Shown one piece after another: positions 32,949 through 38,444 of a DNA stretch of 38,444 nt. Source of the stretch: CAZKFN01 sp964552035 (GTDB lineage Bacteria; Bacteroidota; Bacteroidia; Flavobacteriales_E; Vicingaceae); the NCBI GenBank assembly GCA_964552035.1, contig CAZKFN010000014.1, forward strand, positions 1-38,444. The letters are read 5' to 3'. The notes beneath the pieces are model-generated. The model saw only the letters and a list, made by a program, of their open reading frames with translations, did not search any database and was not told the DNA's origin. Both the position numbers and the translations under genes were made by a program. Position 1 is the first letter of the stretch, and every line of letters begins with the position of its first letter.

Positions 32949-35477
32949 GTGCAAAAAATACAACTTACTTTATTTTTAATATTGTTTAGCTTCTCAGCTT
33001 TATCGGCTCAAGAAACTGCTACAGTTGAAGGTTTTGTATTGGATAGTAACCAAAATCCAATTGTAACCGCATCTGTTGCTGTCATGGGTGAAAGCGGCGG
33101 TACGATCACAAACGAAAAGGGCTATTATCAACTTACCGTTCCCGCCAACAAGCAAATTTCAATAAAATTTAGCCATATCAGCTATAAATCTATAGAAAAA
33201 ACACTTCAACTTTCTGCGCAAGAAGTTAAAATACTTACAGTGACGATTAAACAAAGTGCTGTATATATTGGAGTTATACAAATTGAAGAAGAAAGAAGTA
33301 GAACTAAAAATATAGAGACCATTGATCCTAAATCCATTAAACTTATCCCCTCCTCTTCTGGTAGTTTTGAGGCAGTAATTAAAACCTTACCAGGAGTTTC
33401 TTCCAACAACGAATTAACTTCTCAATACAATGTTCGAGGTGGAAATTACGATGAAAACTTAGTTTATGTTAATGACATTCAAGTTTATCGCCCATTTTTA
33501 GTCCGAAGTGGAGAACAAGAAGGCTTAAGTTTTATTAATCCAGATTTAATTCACAACATCAATTTTTCGGCTGGTGGATTTGAACCGAGATACGGCGATA
33601 AAATGTCTTCTGTATTAGCTGTAGAATACAAAAAGCCAAAAGAATTTGGAGGAACAGCTACTGCCAGCTTATTGGGAGGAGCGCTTAGCATAGAAGGAGC
33701 GGATAAAAATCAAAGATTTTCCTACATTGCAGGTATGAGGTATCACTCCAATCAATATGTTCTGAAAAGCCTAGATACTCAAGGGGATTACAAACCTGTT
33801 TTTGCTGATTTTCAAACCTATCTCACCTACGATATAACCGACAAATGGGAAATTAGTTTTTTGGGAAACTATGCGAGAAATCAATATAACTTTATTCCAA
33901 CTACTAGAGAAACAAACTTTGGTACCATTCAACAAGCGCTGCGATTGACCATTTATTTTGAAGGAGAAGAAGTAACTGACTTTGAAACTTTTTATGGTGC
34001 GCTAACCAATACTTATAAACCAAACCCCAATATTGAGCTAAAATTCACAACCTCAGCATTTCGCTCCTTTGAGACCGAGACTTTTGATATACTCGGTCAA
34101 TACAGAATTGATGAATTAGATAAAAACCTAGGAAGCGAAGATTTTGGAGATGTTGCTTTTAGTCGTGGTGTTGGCTCTTACCTCAATCATGGAAGAAATT
34201 ATCTAAATGCTACTGTTGCCAACTTTCAACATAGAGGAAAATTATTTAGAGACAATGGAGCTTTGGAATGGGGCGCAACTTTACAACATGAAGCTATTCT
34301 AGATAAAATTAACGAATGGGATTTAATTGATTCTTCTGGATACTCTTTGCCTCAAAACCCATTCCTACCAGGGCAAACACCTAATAGACCACTAACTTTA
34401 GAATTGCACGAAACACTCAGAGCGAGGAATAATTTAAACAGCAATCGATTAATGGGGTATGTACAAAGAAGTTATAGCTGGGACGATGAGCAACAAAGTG
34501 AATATACTGTCACCGCAGGATTAAGAGCAAATTATTGGGATTTAAACAATCAAACAGTGATTAGCCCTAGAGCAAGTATTGCTATGAAACCGGATTGGGA
34601 AAGGGATTTTCTTTTTAGATTTAGTACGGGTTATTACCATCAACCAGCTTTTTATAGAGAATTGAGGAATTTTGAAGGTGAGTTAAATAAAGAGATTAAA
34701 GCTCAAGAATCTATACATTTTGTATTGAGTTCAGACTACAATTTTACCGCTTGGGGAAGACCTTTTAAATTTGTTGGAGAAGCTTACTACAAAAAGATGA
34801 ACAACATTATTCCTTATAAGATTGACAATCTAAATATGCGATATTATGCTGAAAACTCTGCAGATGCATATGCAGTAGGTGCAGACTTTAAGGTGAATGG
34901 AGAATTTGTTAAAGGGGTTGATTCTTGGGTAAACATAGGGGTGCTTTCTATAAAGGAAGACCTCAAAAATGATTTTTATTACGAATACTACAATGCGAGT
35001 GGAGAAAGGGTTTACCCAGGATTCACTTTGGATGATGTGGCTACTGACAGTGTAAGAAAGGAACCCGGATATATTCCTAGGCCCACGGATCAACGCCTTA
35101 ATTTTAGTTTATTTTTCCAAGATTACTTACCTAAGAATCCCAGTTATCTCATGAATTTAACTTTTCATTATGGTAGTGGATTGCCTTTTGGCCCTTCTTC
35201 TTCTGAACGATTTAGGGATACTTTGAGAATTCCTGCCTATTTAAGAGTTGACCTTGGTTTAAGCAAACAGCTGATAGGAAAAGATACACAATTGAAAGAA
35301 AATAATCCATTTCGGCATTTTAAATCCATTTGGTTGGGTTTAGATGTATTTAATTTATTGCAAAGAAATAATGTGCTTTCTTATTTATGGGTGACGGATG
35401 TAACGAATCGACAATATGCAGTACCCAATTACCTCACTTCAAGGCAAATAAATTTGAAACTGAGAATGGAATTTTAA
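32949..35477 (+). CDS. TonB-dependent receptor with N-terminal carboxypeptidase-regulatory-like domain
   Basis: 842 residues, GTG start. A signal peptide covers about 1-20 (ends FSALSAQ). Residues about 23-110 are the regulatory-like beta-sandwich (ATVEGFVLDSNQNPIVTASV, ITNEKGYYQLTVPA, FSHISYKSIEKTL). The plug follows, with IKTLPGVSSNNELTSQYNVR, GGNYDENLVYVNDIQVYRP and FSAGGFEPRYGDKMSSVLAV. The rest is a 22-strand-type beta-barrel ending INLKLRMEF, with the terminal phenylalanine used for outer membrane insertion. Such receptors import large substrates with TonB energy. There is no SusD partner next to it, so a glycan-type SusCD system is not supported, and the substrate is unknown. Confidence 0.93.
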   Translation: MQKIQLTLFLILFSFSALSAQETATVEGFVLDSNQNPIVTASVAVMGESGGTITNEKGYYQLTVPANKQISIKFSHISYKSIEKTLQLSAQEVKILTVTIKQSAVYIGVIQIEEERSRTKNIETIDPKSIKLIPSSSGSFEAVIKTLPGVSSNNELTSQYNVRGGNYDENLVYVNDIQVYRPFLVRSGEQEGLSFINPDLIHNINFSAGGFEPRYGDKMSSVLAVEYKKPKEFGGTATASLLGGALSIEGADKNQRFSYIAGMRYHSNQYVLKSLDTQGDYKPVFADFQTYLTYDITDKWEISFLGNYARNQYNFIPTTRETNFGTIQQALRLTIYFEGEEVTDFETFYGALTNTYKPNPNIELKFTTSAFRSFETETFDILGQYRIDELDKNLGSEDFGDVAFSRGVGSYLNHGRNYLNATVANFQHRGKLFRDNGALEWGATLQHEAILDKINEWDLIDSSGYSLPQNPFLPGQTPNRPLTLELHETLRARNNLNSNRLMGYVQRSYSWDDEQQSEYTVTAGLRANYWDLNNQTVISPRASIAMKPDWERDFLFRFSTGYYHQPAFYRELRNFEGELNKEIKAQESIHFVLSSDYNFTAWGRPFKFVGEAYYKKMNNIIPYKIDNLNMRYYAENSADAYAVGADFKVNGEFVKGVDSWVNIGVLSIKEDLKNDFYYEYYNASGERVYPGFTLDDVATDSVRKEPGYIPRPTDQRLNFSLFFQDYLPKNPSYLMNLTFHYGSGLPFGPSSSERFRDTLRIPAYLRVDLGLSKQLIGKDTQLKENNPFRHFKSIWLGLDVFNLLQRNNVLSYLWVTDVTNRQYAVPNYLTSRQINLKLRMEF

Positions 35478-35498
35478 TCCTTATTATGAAGCTTAGCA

Positions 35499-35529
35499 TT
35501 TGCAGGGTTTTAAAAGTAAACTTAATTTG
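35499..35529 (+). promoter_or_regulatory. Probable promoter of tRNA-Leu
   Basis: TTTG (35499-35502), a 19-base spacer, then TTAATTTG (35522-35529), one base off TAnnTTTG. It ends 12 bases before the tRNA. Confidence 0.5.
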
Positions 35530-35541
35530 GTCCATTCATTT

Positions 35542-35625
35542 GCCCCGATGCTGAAATTGGTAGACAGGCATGGTTGAGGGCCATGTGTCCATTAGGACGT
35601 GCAGGTTCGAATCTTGTTCGGGGCA
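35542..35625 (+). tRNA. tRNA-Leu (anticodon GAG)
   Basis: 84 bases, a class II tRNA with a long variable arm (TGTCC-ATTA-GGACG). Acceptor GCCCCGA pairs with TCGGGGC, discriminator A. The anticodon arm CATGG-TTGAGGG-CCATG gives anticodon GAG. The T arm is GCAGG-TTCGAAT-CTTGT with G-T pairs. CCA is not encoded. Confidence 0.95.
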
Positions 35626-35628
35626 CTG

Positions 35629-35691
35629 AGAGTAGCTGTTTTAGGATTAGGTGTTTTTTAATTTTTAAAACAGCTACTCTTTTATTTTTTA
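35629..35691 (+). terminator. Terminator of tRNA-Leu
   Basis: A perfect 15-base stem, AGAGTAGCTGTTTTA (35629-35643) with its complement at 35666-35680, a 22-base loop, then TTTATTTTTT. Confidence 0.85.
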
Positions 35692-35741
35692 TAAAAAAAT
35701 ATTTTACCAAGAGACAACTTGACCTTATTCTATAATACTAT

Positions 35742-36098
35742 TTATTTTAATGTAGAATAAAAAGTAAGCAAACTGTCCATTTGTTCAATATTAGATATTG
35801 AAAATCCAGACTCTATAAAAACACAACTATCCTTATAAAAAATAACATTTGTAGGTAAGTCTAATAATGAGTTTCCCTTATTTATTCTTTTTTGATTTGA
35901 ATAATTTGCAATAAAATTAATTAACTCCTGACCATCGTAAACATGTAAAAAAGATTTAAATATAGGGGAGTTTTTTATATAAGGTGCAGCCTCTTCTTTC
36001 GTCTGGTCTGTAACTGAAATAAAAGCATAGTTATCATGCTTTAAAGACAACTTATCTAAAAAGGGCATTTCTTTACGACAAGGTTGACACCATTGTAT
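35742..36098 (-). pseudogene. Thioredoxin-like (TlpA/ResA type) gene cut by an IS element
   Basis: 118 codons of the 3' part of a thioredoxin-fold protein. WCQPCRKEMPFLDKLSLKH holds the CxxC redox motif only three residues after the break, and FISVTDQTKEEAAPYI, VYDGQELINFIAN and LPTNVIFYKDSCVFIESGF follow the fold with its cis-proline (LPTN). The first 19 residues of the longer open frame (to 36155) are encoded by the IS end, so the true N-terminus, including any signal or lipid anchor, is missing. Thiol-disulfide oxidoreductases of this group act in the periplasm. The matching 5' part is not found beyond the IS. Confidence 0.8.
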
Positions 36099-36120
36099 TA
36101 GCCCCCTAATAAGTCGGACA
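36099..36120 (+). repeat. Left inverted repeat of the IS
   Basis: Begins TAGCCCCCTA and includes TCGGAC; matches the right end with one substitution and one extra base. Confidence 0.8.
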
Positions 36121-36157
36121 AGATTATAGAAATAAATGTAGTATATTTTGTCCAATT

Positions 36158-36472
36158 ATGAAACAGAAACGCACCTTTACAAAAGAAGAAAAGCTTGCTA
36201 TCTTGAAAGAAGCAAGTGAACACGGAGTAAAAGCAACTTTAGAAAAGCACTCCATTTACCCGGCAACGTATTACAGTTGGCGAAATAAATATAAAGAAAT
36301 GGGAGAGGTTGGTCTTTCTCATGGAATGAGCCCACAGCACTTAAAGCGGATAAGAGCGCTTGAGAAAGAAAATCGGCAGTTGAAAGAAATAGTAGCTGAA
36401 AAAGAGCTTATTGTTCGGATGCACGAAGAGATAAAAAAGCAATGGGCCTTGGAGAAAAAAAACAAAAAGTGA
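36158..36472 (+). CDS. IS3-family transposase OrfA
   Basis: 104 residues. The N-terminal helix-turn-helix (FTKEEKLAILKEASEHGVKA, YPATYYSWRNKYKEMG) binds the IS ends. A leucine-zipper coiled coil follows (RALEKENRQLKEIVAEKELI). The frame ends EKKNKK at TGA 36470-36472 and overlaps orfB. A slippery site just before the stop suggests that OrfA is also made as part of an OrfAB fusion, which is the active transposase in this family. Confidence 0.93.
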   Translation: MKQKRTFTKEEKLAILKEASEHGVKATLEKHSIYPATYYSWRNKYKEMGEVGLSHGMSPQHLKRIRALEKENRQLKEIVAEKELIVRMHEEIKKQWALEKKNKK

Positions 36473-37578
36473 TGGAGTACAACTCACAAGGCCTTCCACT
36501 ACGTACAGCATTTGCAGTAGCTGAAATAAGTAAGCATCAGTACTACCATCAGCCTAAGCAAGGCGGTAAACCGGGCAAAAAACCTACCACCACTACTTTG
36601 CTTAATGAATCTGGTAAAAGTTCAATAGTAGCAAATAGTATGGTTGTAGAGCGAATCAAAAAGCTTCACAAAGACCCGGATTTGGCGTATGGCTACCGTG
36701 GTACAACACGAGCCTTACAACAGGAAAACTATTTAATTAACCACAAAAAAGTGTATCGACTAATGAAAAAGCATGGATTACTCCAAGAAAAACATAAAAC
36801 ATCATCTAAAACCTATGTAAAATATCGCATGGTACAGCCTTCAAAACCATTAGAAGTAATAGAGATGGACTTAAAAATGGTGTGGATAGAACGAGAAAGA
36901 AAACATGCCTTTGTATTAAATATTTTAGACACCTTTTCTCGTAAGTGGCTCTACCAATCGGTTAGCTTTAGTATTACTCAACATCAAGTAAAACAGGCTT
37001 GGGAACATATTATTGAACACCATTTACAACCCAACGATTTACTTAAAAAGCAATTACACATTGAAATTAGAAACGACAATGACAAACGATTTTCAGCAAA
37101 AATGATTCAAGAGTTTTTCAAAGAAAACAAGCTAAACCAAGTGTTTACTCACCCATACACTCCACAAGAAAATGGGCATGTGGAAAGTTTTCATGCTATT
37201 TTATCTCGCCATTTAAAGCGATTTAACTTTTGGAAGTTAGACGACTTGGAACAAGATTTAATAGTTTTCCAAGAAACTTATAATAATCAGCGTATTCATG
37301 GTAGCATTGCACATTTATCGCCAAACGATTTTGAGCAACTCTGGCAGCTTGATCTTGTAAGAACAAGCTGTAATATAAGAACTAGAAGGTTAAATTTTAA
37401 ACTTAAAGTCCCTTATTCCAATGTAAAAAAACTTACGGGTAATAATGAACCCGAGGGCAGTTCCTTGCTCGATTTTGCAAAAATCGAAACAGAAAAAAGA
37501 GGGATGGCGCCAACACACTCTTACAACTTACGGTATAAAAAATCACCTTCGGTTGTTCCTTGCAATGCAAATGTATAA
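36442..37578 (+). CDS. IS3-family transposase OrfB (DDE integrase domain)
   Basis: 378 residues in the -1 frame relative to orfA. The N-terminal part has LHKDPDLAYGYRGTTRAL and VYRLMKKHGLL, the HTH_21-like region. The rve domain has the DDE triad: EVIEMDLKMVWI (first D), EIRNDNDKRFSAKMI (second D, where the usual DNG is DND) and ENGHVESFHAILSRH (E). The usual ending YNNQRIHGSIAHLSPNDF is present. About 70 further residues at the C-terminus are unlike the common IS150 end. Likely expressed by frameshifting from orfA. Confidence 0.93.
   Translation: MGLGEKKQKVMEYNSQGLPLRTAFAVAEISKHQYYHQPKQGGKPGKKPTTTTLLNESGKSSIVANSMVVERIKKLHKDPDLAYGYRGTTRALQQENYLINHKKVYRLMKKHGLLQEKHKTSSKTYVKYRMVQPSKPLEVIEMDLKMVWIERERKHAFVLNILDTFSRKWLYQSVSFSITQHQVKQAWEHIIEHHLQPNDLLKKQLHIEIRNDNDKRFSAKMIQEFFKENKLNQVFTHPYTPQENGHVESFHAILSRHLKRFNFWKLDDLEQDLIVFQETYNNQRIHGSIAHLSPNDFEQLWQLDLVRTSCNIRTRRLNFKLKVPYSNVKKLTGNNEPEGSSLLDFAKIETEKRGMAPTHSYNLRYKKSPSVVPCNANV
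36457..36463 (+). promoter_or_regulatory. Programmed -1 frameshift site in the IS
   Basis: A_AAA_AAC in the orfA frame, within eight consecutive As, three codons before the orfA stop. Slipping back one base joins orfA to the orfB frame (GEKKQKVMEYN). Confidence 0.65.
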
Positions 37579-37608
37579 CCAAATATGATTAAATTTGAAT
37601 TATAAATT

Positions 37609-37634
37609 AAAATAGTCCGATTAATAGGGGGCTA
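37609..37634 (-). repeat. Right inverted repeat of the IS
   Basis: Read on the minus strand it starts TAGCCCCCTATTAATCGGAC, the counterpart of the left end. Confidence 0.8.
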
Positions 37635-37797
37635 GACCAGTTATTTATTTAAAGGGAAAGTCACTTTTTCGAAACAGTTTTAAACTTTAAGCACAATCAC
37701 TATTAAAAGTTAAACTACTTAAGTTAACGATTATGCCAAGCCAAAAAATAAAATTAGGGTTTGGAATAATATACTAAACAATAAAAAATTATATATT

Positions 37798-38444
37798 ATG
37801 AAATTTTTAAAAATAACAATTGCTGTATTTATATNNNNNNNNNNAACAACTCATATAAGTTCAAGACATCAGAAATATGAGATTAATAAGTCGATTCTCA
37901 AAGATAATTCTATAACTATGTTAGATAGAGTTGGAATAACTCATAATAATGGATGTGATTATATTTTATCTAATCACACTTTTCCTGAAAACTTTCAATT
38001 TTCTGATAATAATGAATTATTTGACACACTTCATTATGAGATGGGAAAAGTTGCATTAAATATACCATCTTCATATTTTTTAGTTGGACTGGGTATTGAA
38101 CAAAGTGATATAGATAATAATTATACGCTTGCTAAAAATACTTTTGATTTTTCTGTTCCTGATATAGGATATACGTTTCAGACTGATATAGGATTGCTTT
38201 TAACTTCTAAATTGTCTGATTTAAAGTCAATTGATGAGTTAAGTGAGGTTGAAATTGATTTGATAAACAATATACAAATTGCTTTCGACAACTTGTTTAT
38301 TTCAAATAATATTCCAGAATTGATAGATGAATTAGAAAACATTAAATTATCTTGGAATAATCAATACCCTTCTGATGTGTTAGAAAGTGGTCTAAATAGT
38401 GGTTTTATTTCAGCGAGTATAATTGGTGTATCTTTATATTCTGC
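37798..38444 (+). CDS. Secreted protein of unknown function, incomplete
   Basis: ATG at 37798 opens MKFLKITIAVFI, the start of a signal peptide, then 10 Ns, then an open frame without stop to the end of the window. The frame is the same on both sides of the gap if the gap is 3n+1 bases. About 200 residues follow, with SILKDNSITMLDRVGITHNN, YFLVGLGIEQSDIDNNYTLA, TFQTDIGLLLTSKLSDLKSI, an acidic helix LIDELENIKLSWNN and SGFISASIIGVSLYS. No family is recognised. Codon use is very AT-rich and rich in N, D, I and S. It lies 163 bases after the IS. Confidence 0.6.
   Translation, partial: MKFLKITIAVFIXXXXTTHISSRHQKYEINKSILKDNSITMLDRVGITHNNGCDYILSNHTFPENFQFSDNNELFDTLHYEMGKVALNIPSSYFLVGLGIEQSDIDNNYTLAKNTFDFSVPDIGYTFQTDIGLLLTSKLSDLKSIDELSEVEIDLINNIQIAFDNLFISNNIPELIDELENIKLSWNNQYPSDVLESGLNSGFISASIIGVSLYS
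37835..37844. other. Assembly gap (10 N) in the signal-peptide region of the last gene
   Basis: Ten Ns between the predicted start and the rest of the gene. Phase is kept, which does not prove that the length is right. Confidence 0.95.

Larger units (their letters stand above)
36099..37634 (+). mobile_element. IS3-family insertion sequence (two ORFs, 1536 bp)
   Basis: Terminal inverted repeats are TAGCCCCCTAATAAGTCGGA (from 36099) and, read inward from 37634, TAGCCCCCTATTAATCGGAC; the first ten bases are identical. Inside are a HTH-type orfA and an overlapping DDE-type orfB in the -1 frame. Both ORFs are full length, so the element could be active. The bases next to each end (TAT on the left, GAC on the right) show no target-site duplication. 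Boundaries are set by the repeats and could be off by one or two bases. Confidence 0.85.

Noticed and set aside
32949..35477. SusC-type glycan uptake system
   Set aside because: The receptor has the N-terminal domain seen in SusC-like proteins, but no SusD or glycan-degrading gene stands beside it.
35522..35710. Minus-strand frame of 62 codons
   Set aside because: It runs through tRNA-Leu and its terminator. An accidental open frame.
1..38444. CRISPR array, prophage, restriction system or other defence island
   Set aside because: No regularly spaced repeats, phage structural genes or nuclease-methylase pairs were seen on either strand. The lone methyltransferase at 228 has no DNA-methylase motif I can recognise.

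Overview
The window comes from a low-GC member of the Bacteroidetes, most likely a flavobacterium-like or related lineage. The evidence is a complete MoxR-BatABCDE (aerotolerance) operon, a TonB-dependent receptor with a carboxypeptidase-regulatory-like N-terminus, fused E1 alpha/beta 2-oxo acid dehydrogenases, SPOR-like and DUF2490 proteins, many short lipoproteins, a short RpoD-type sigma factor, and promoters of the Bacteroidetes TTG-N19-20-TAnnTTTG type. It is a draft assembly: three short runs of N lie inside genes, and two of them have lengths that break the reading frame.

Layout. 1-227: the 3' end of a sigma-70 gene and its terminator. 228-5700 (minus strand): htpG, lemA, two TPM-domain genes, DUF2490 and a methyltransferase; the htpG-lemA-TPM-TPM part is tightly packed and looks like one stress or envelope operon. 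5847-9696 (plus): a 23S-type pseudouridine synthase, an NhaC-type antiporter broken by a gap, and a secreted SPOR-like protein. 9962-11533 (plus): a second RpoD-like sigma factor and rpe. 11542-15531: a fused E1 and an E2 of a branched-chain-type 2-oxo acid dehydrogenase on the minus strand, divergent from an Lrp/AsnC regulator. The shared 165-bp spacer holds two matches (15/15 and 14/15) to the E. coli Lrp consensus. 15536-16588: a 4HBT thioesterase, then a decayed type IX secretion C-terminal domain.

16589-24857 is the Bat locus: MoxR ATPase, DUF58, a membrane protein, BatA, BatB, BatC, BatD and BatE. Most junctions are 1-4 base stop/start overlaps, so the proteins are probably made together as a membrane-associated complex. 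24875-30017 carries three small lipoproteins (two of them diverged paralogues), an MBL-fold hydrolase broken by a gap, and a second fused E1. 30065-35625 holds ddl, tRNA-Lys, a PyrR-like phosphoribosyltransferase, a small lipoprotein, a NUDIX hydrolase, a TonB-dependent receptor and tRNA-Leu.

35742-38444 is the accessory end. A two-ORF IS3-family element (36099-37634) with a likely -1 frameshift site has cut off the 5' end of a thioredoxin-like gene. It is followed by an incomplete secreted protein of unknown function that runs off the window. I see no CRISPR array, prophage or obvious defence system. The most informative non-coding signals are the Lrp sites, a palindrome over the probable htpG promoter, and the hidden T9SS remnant.
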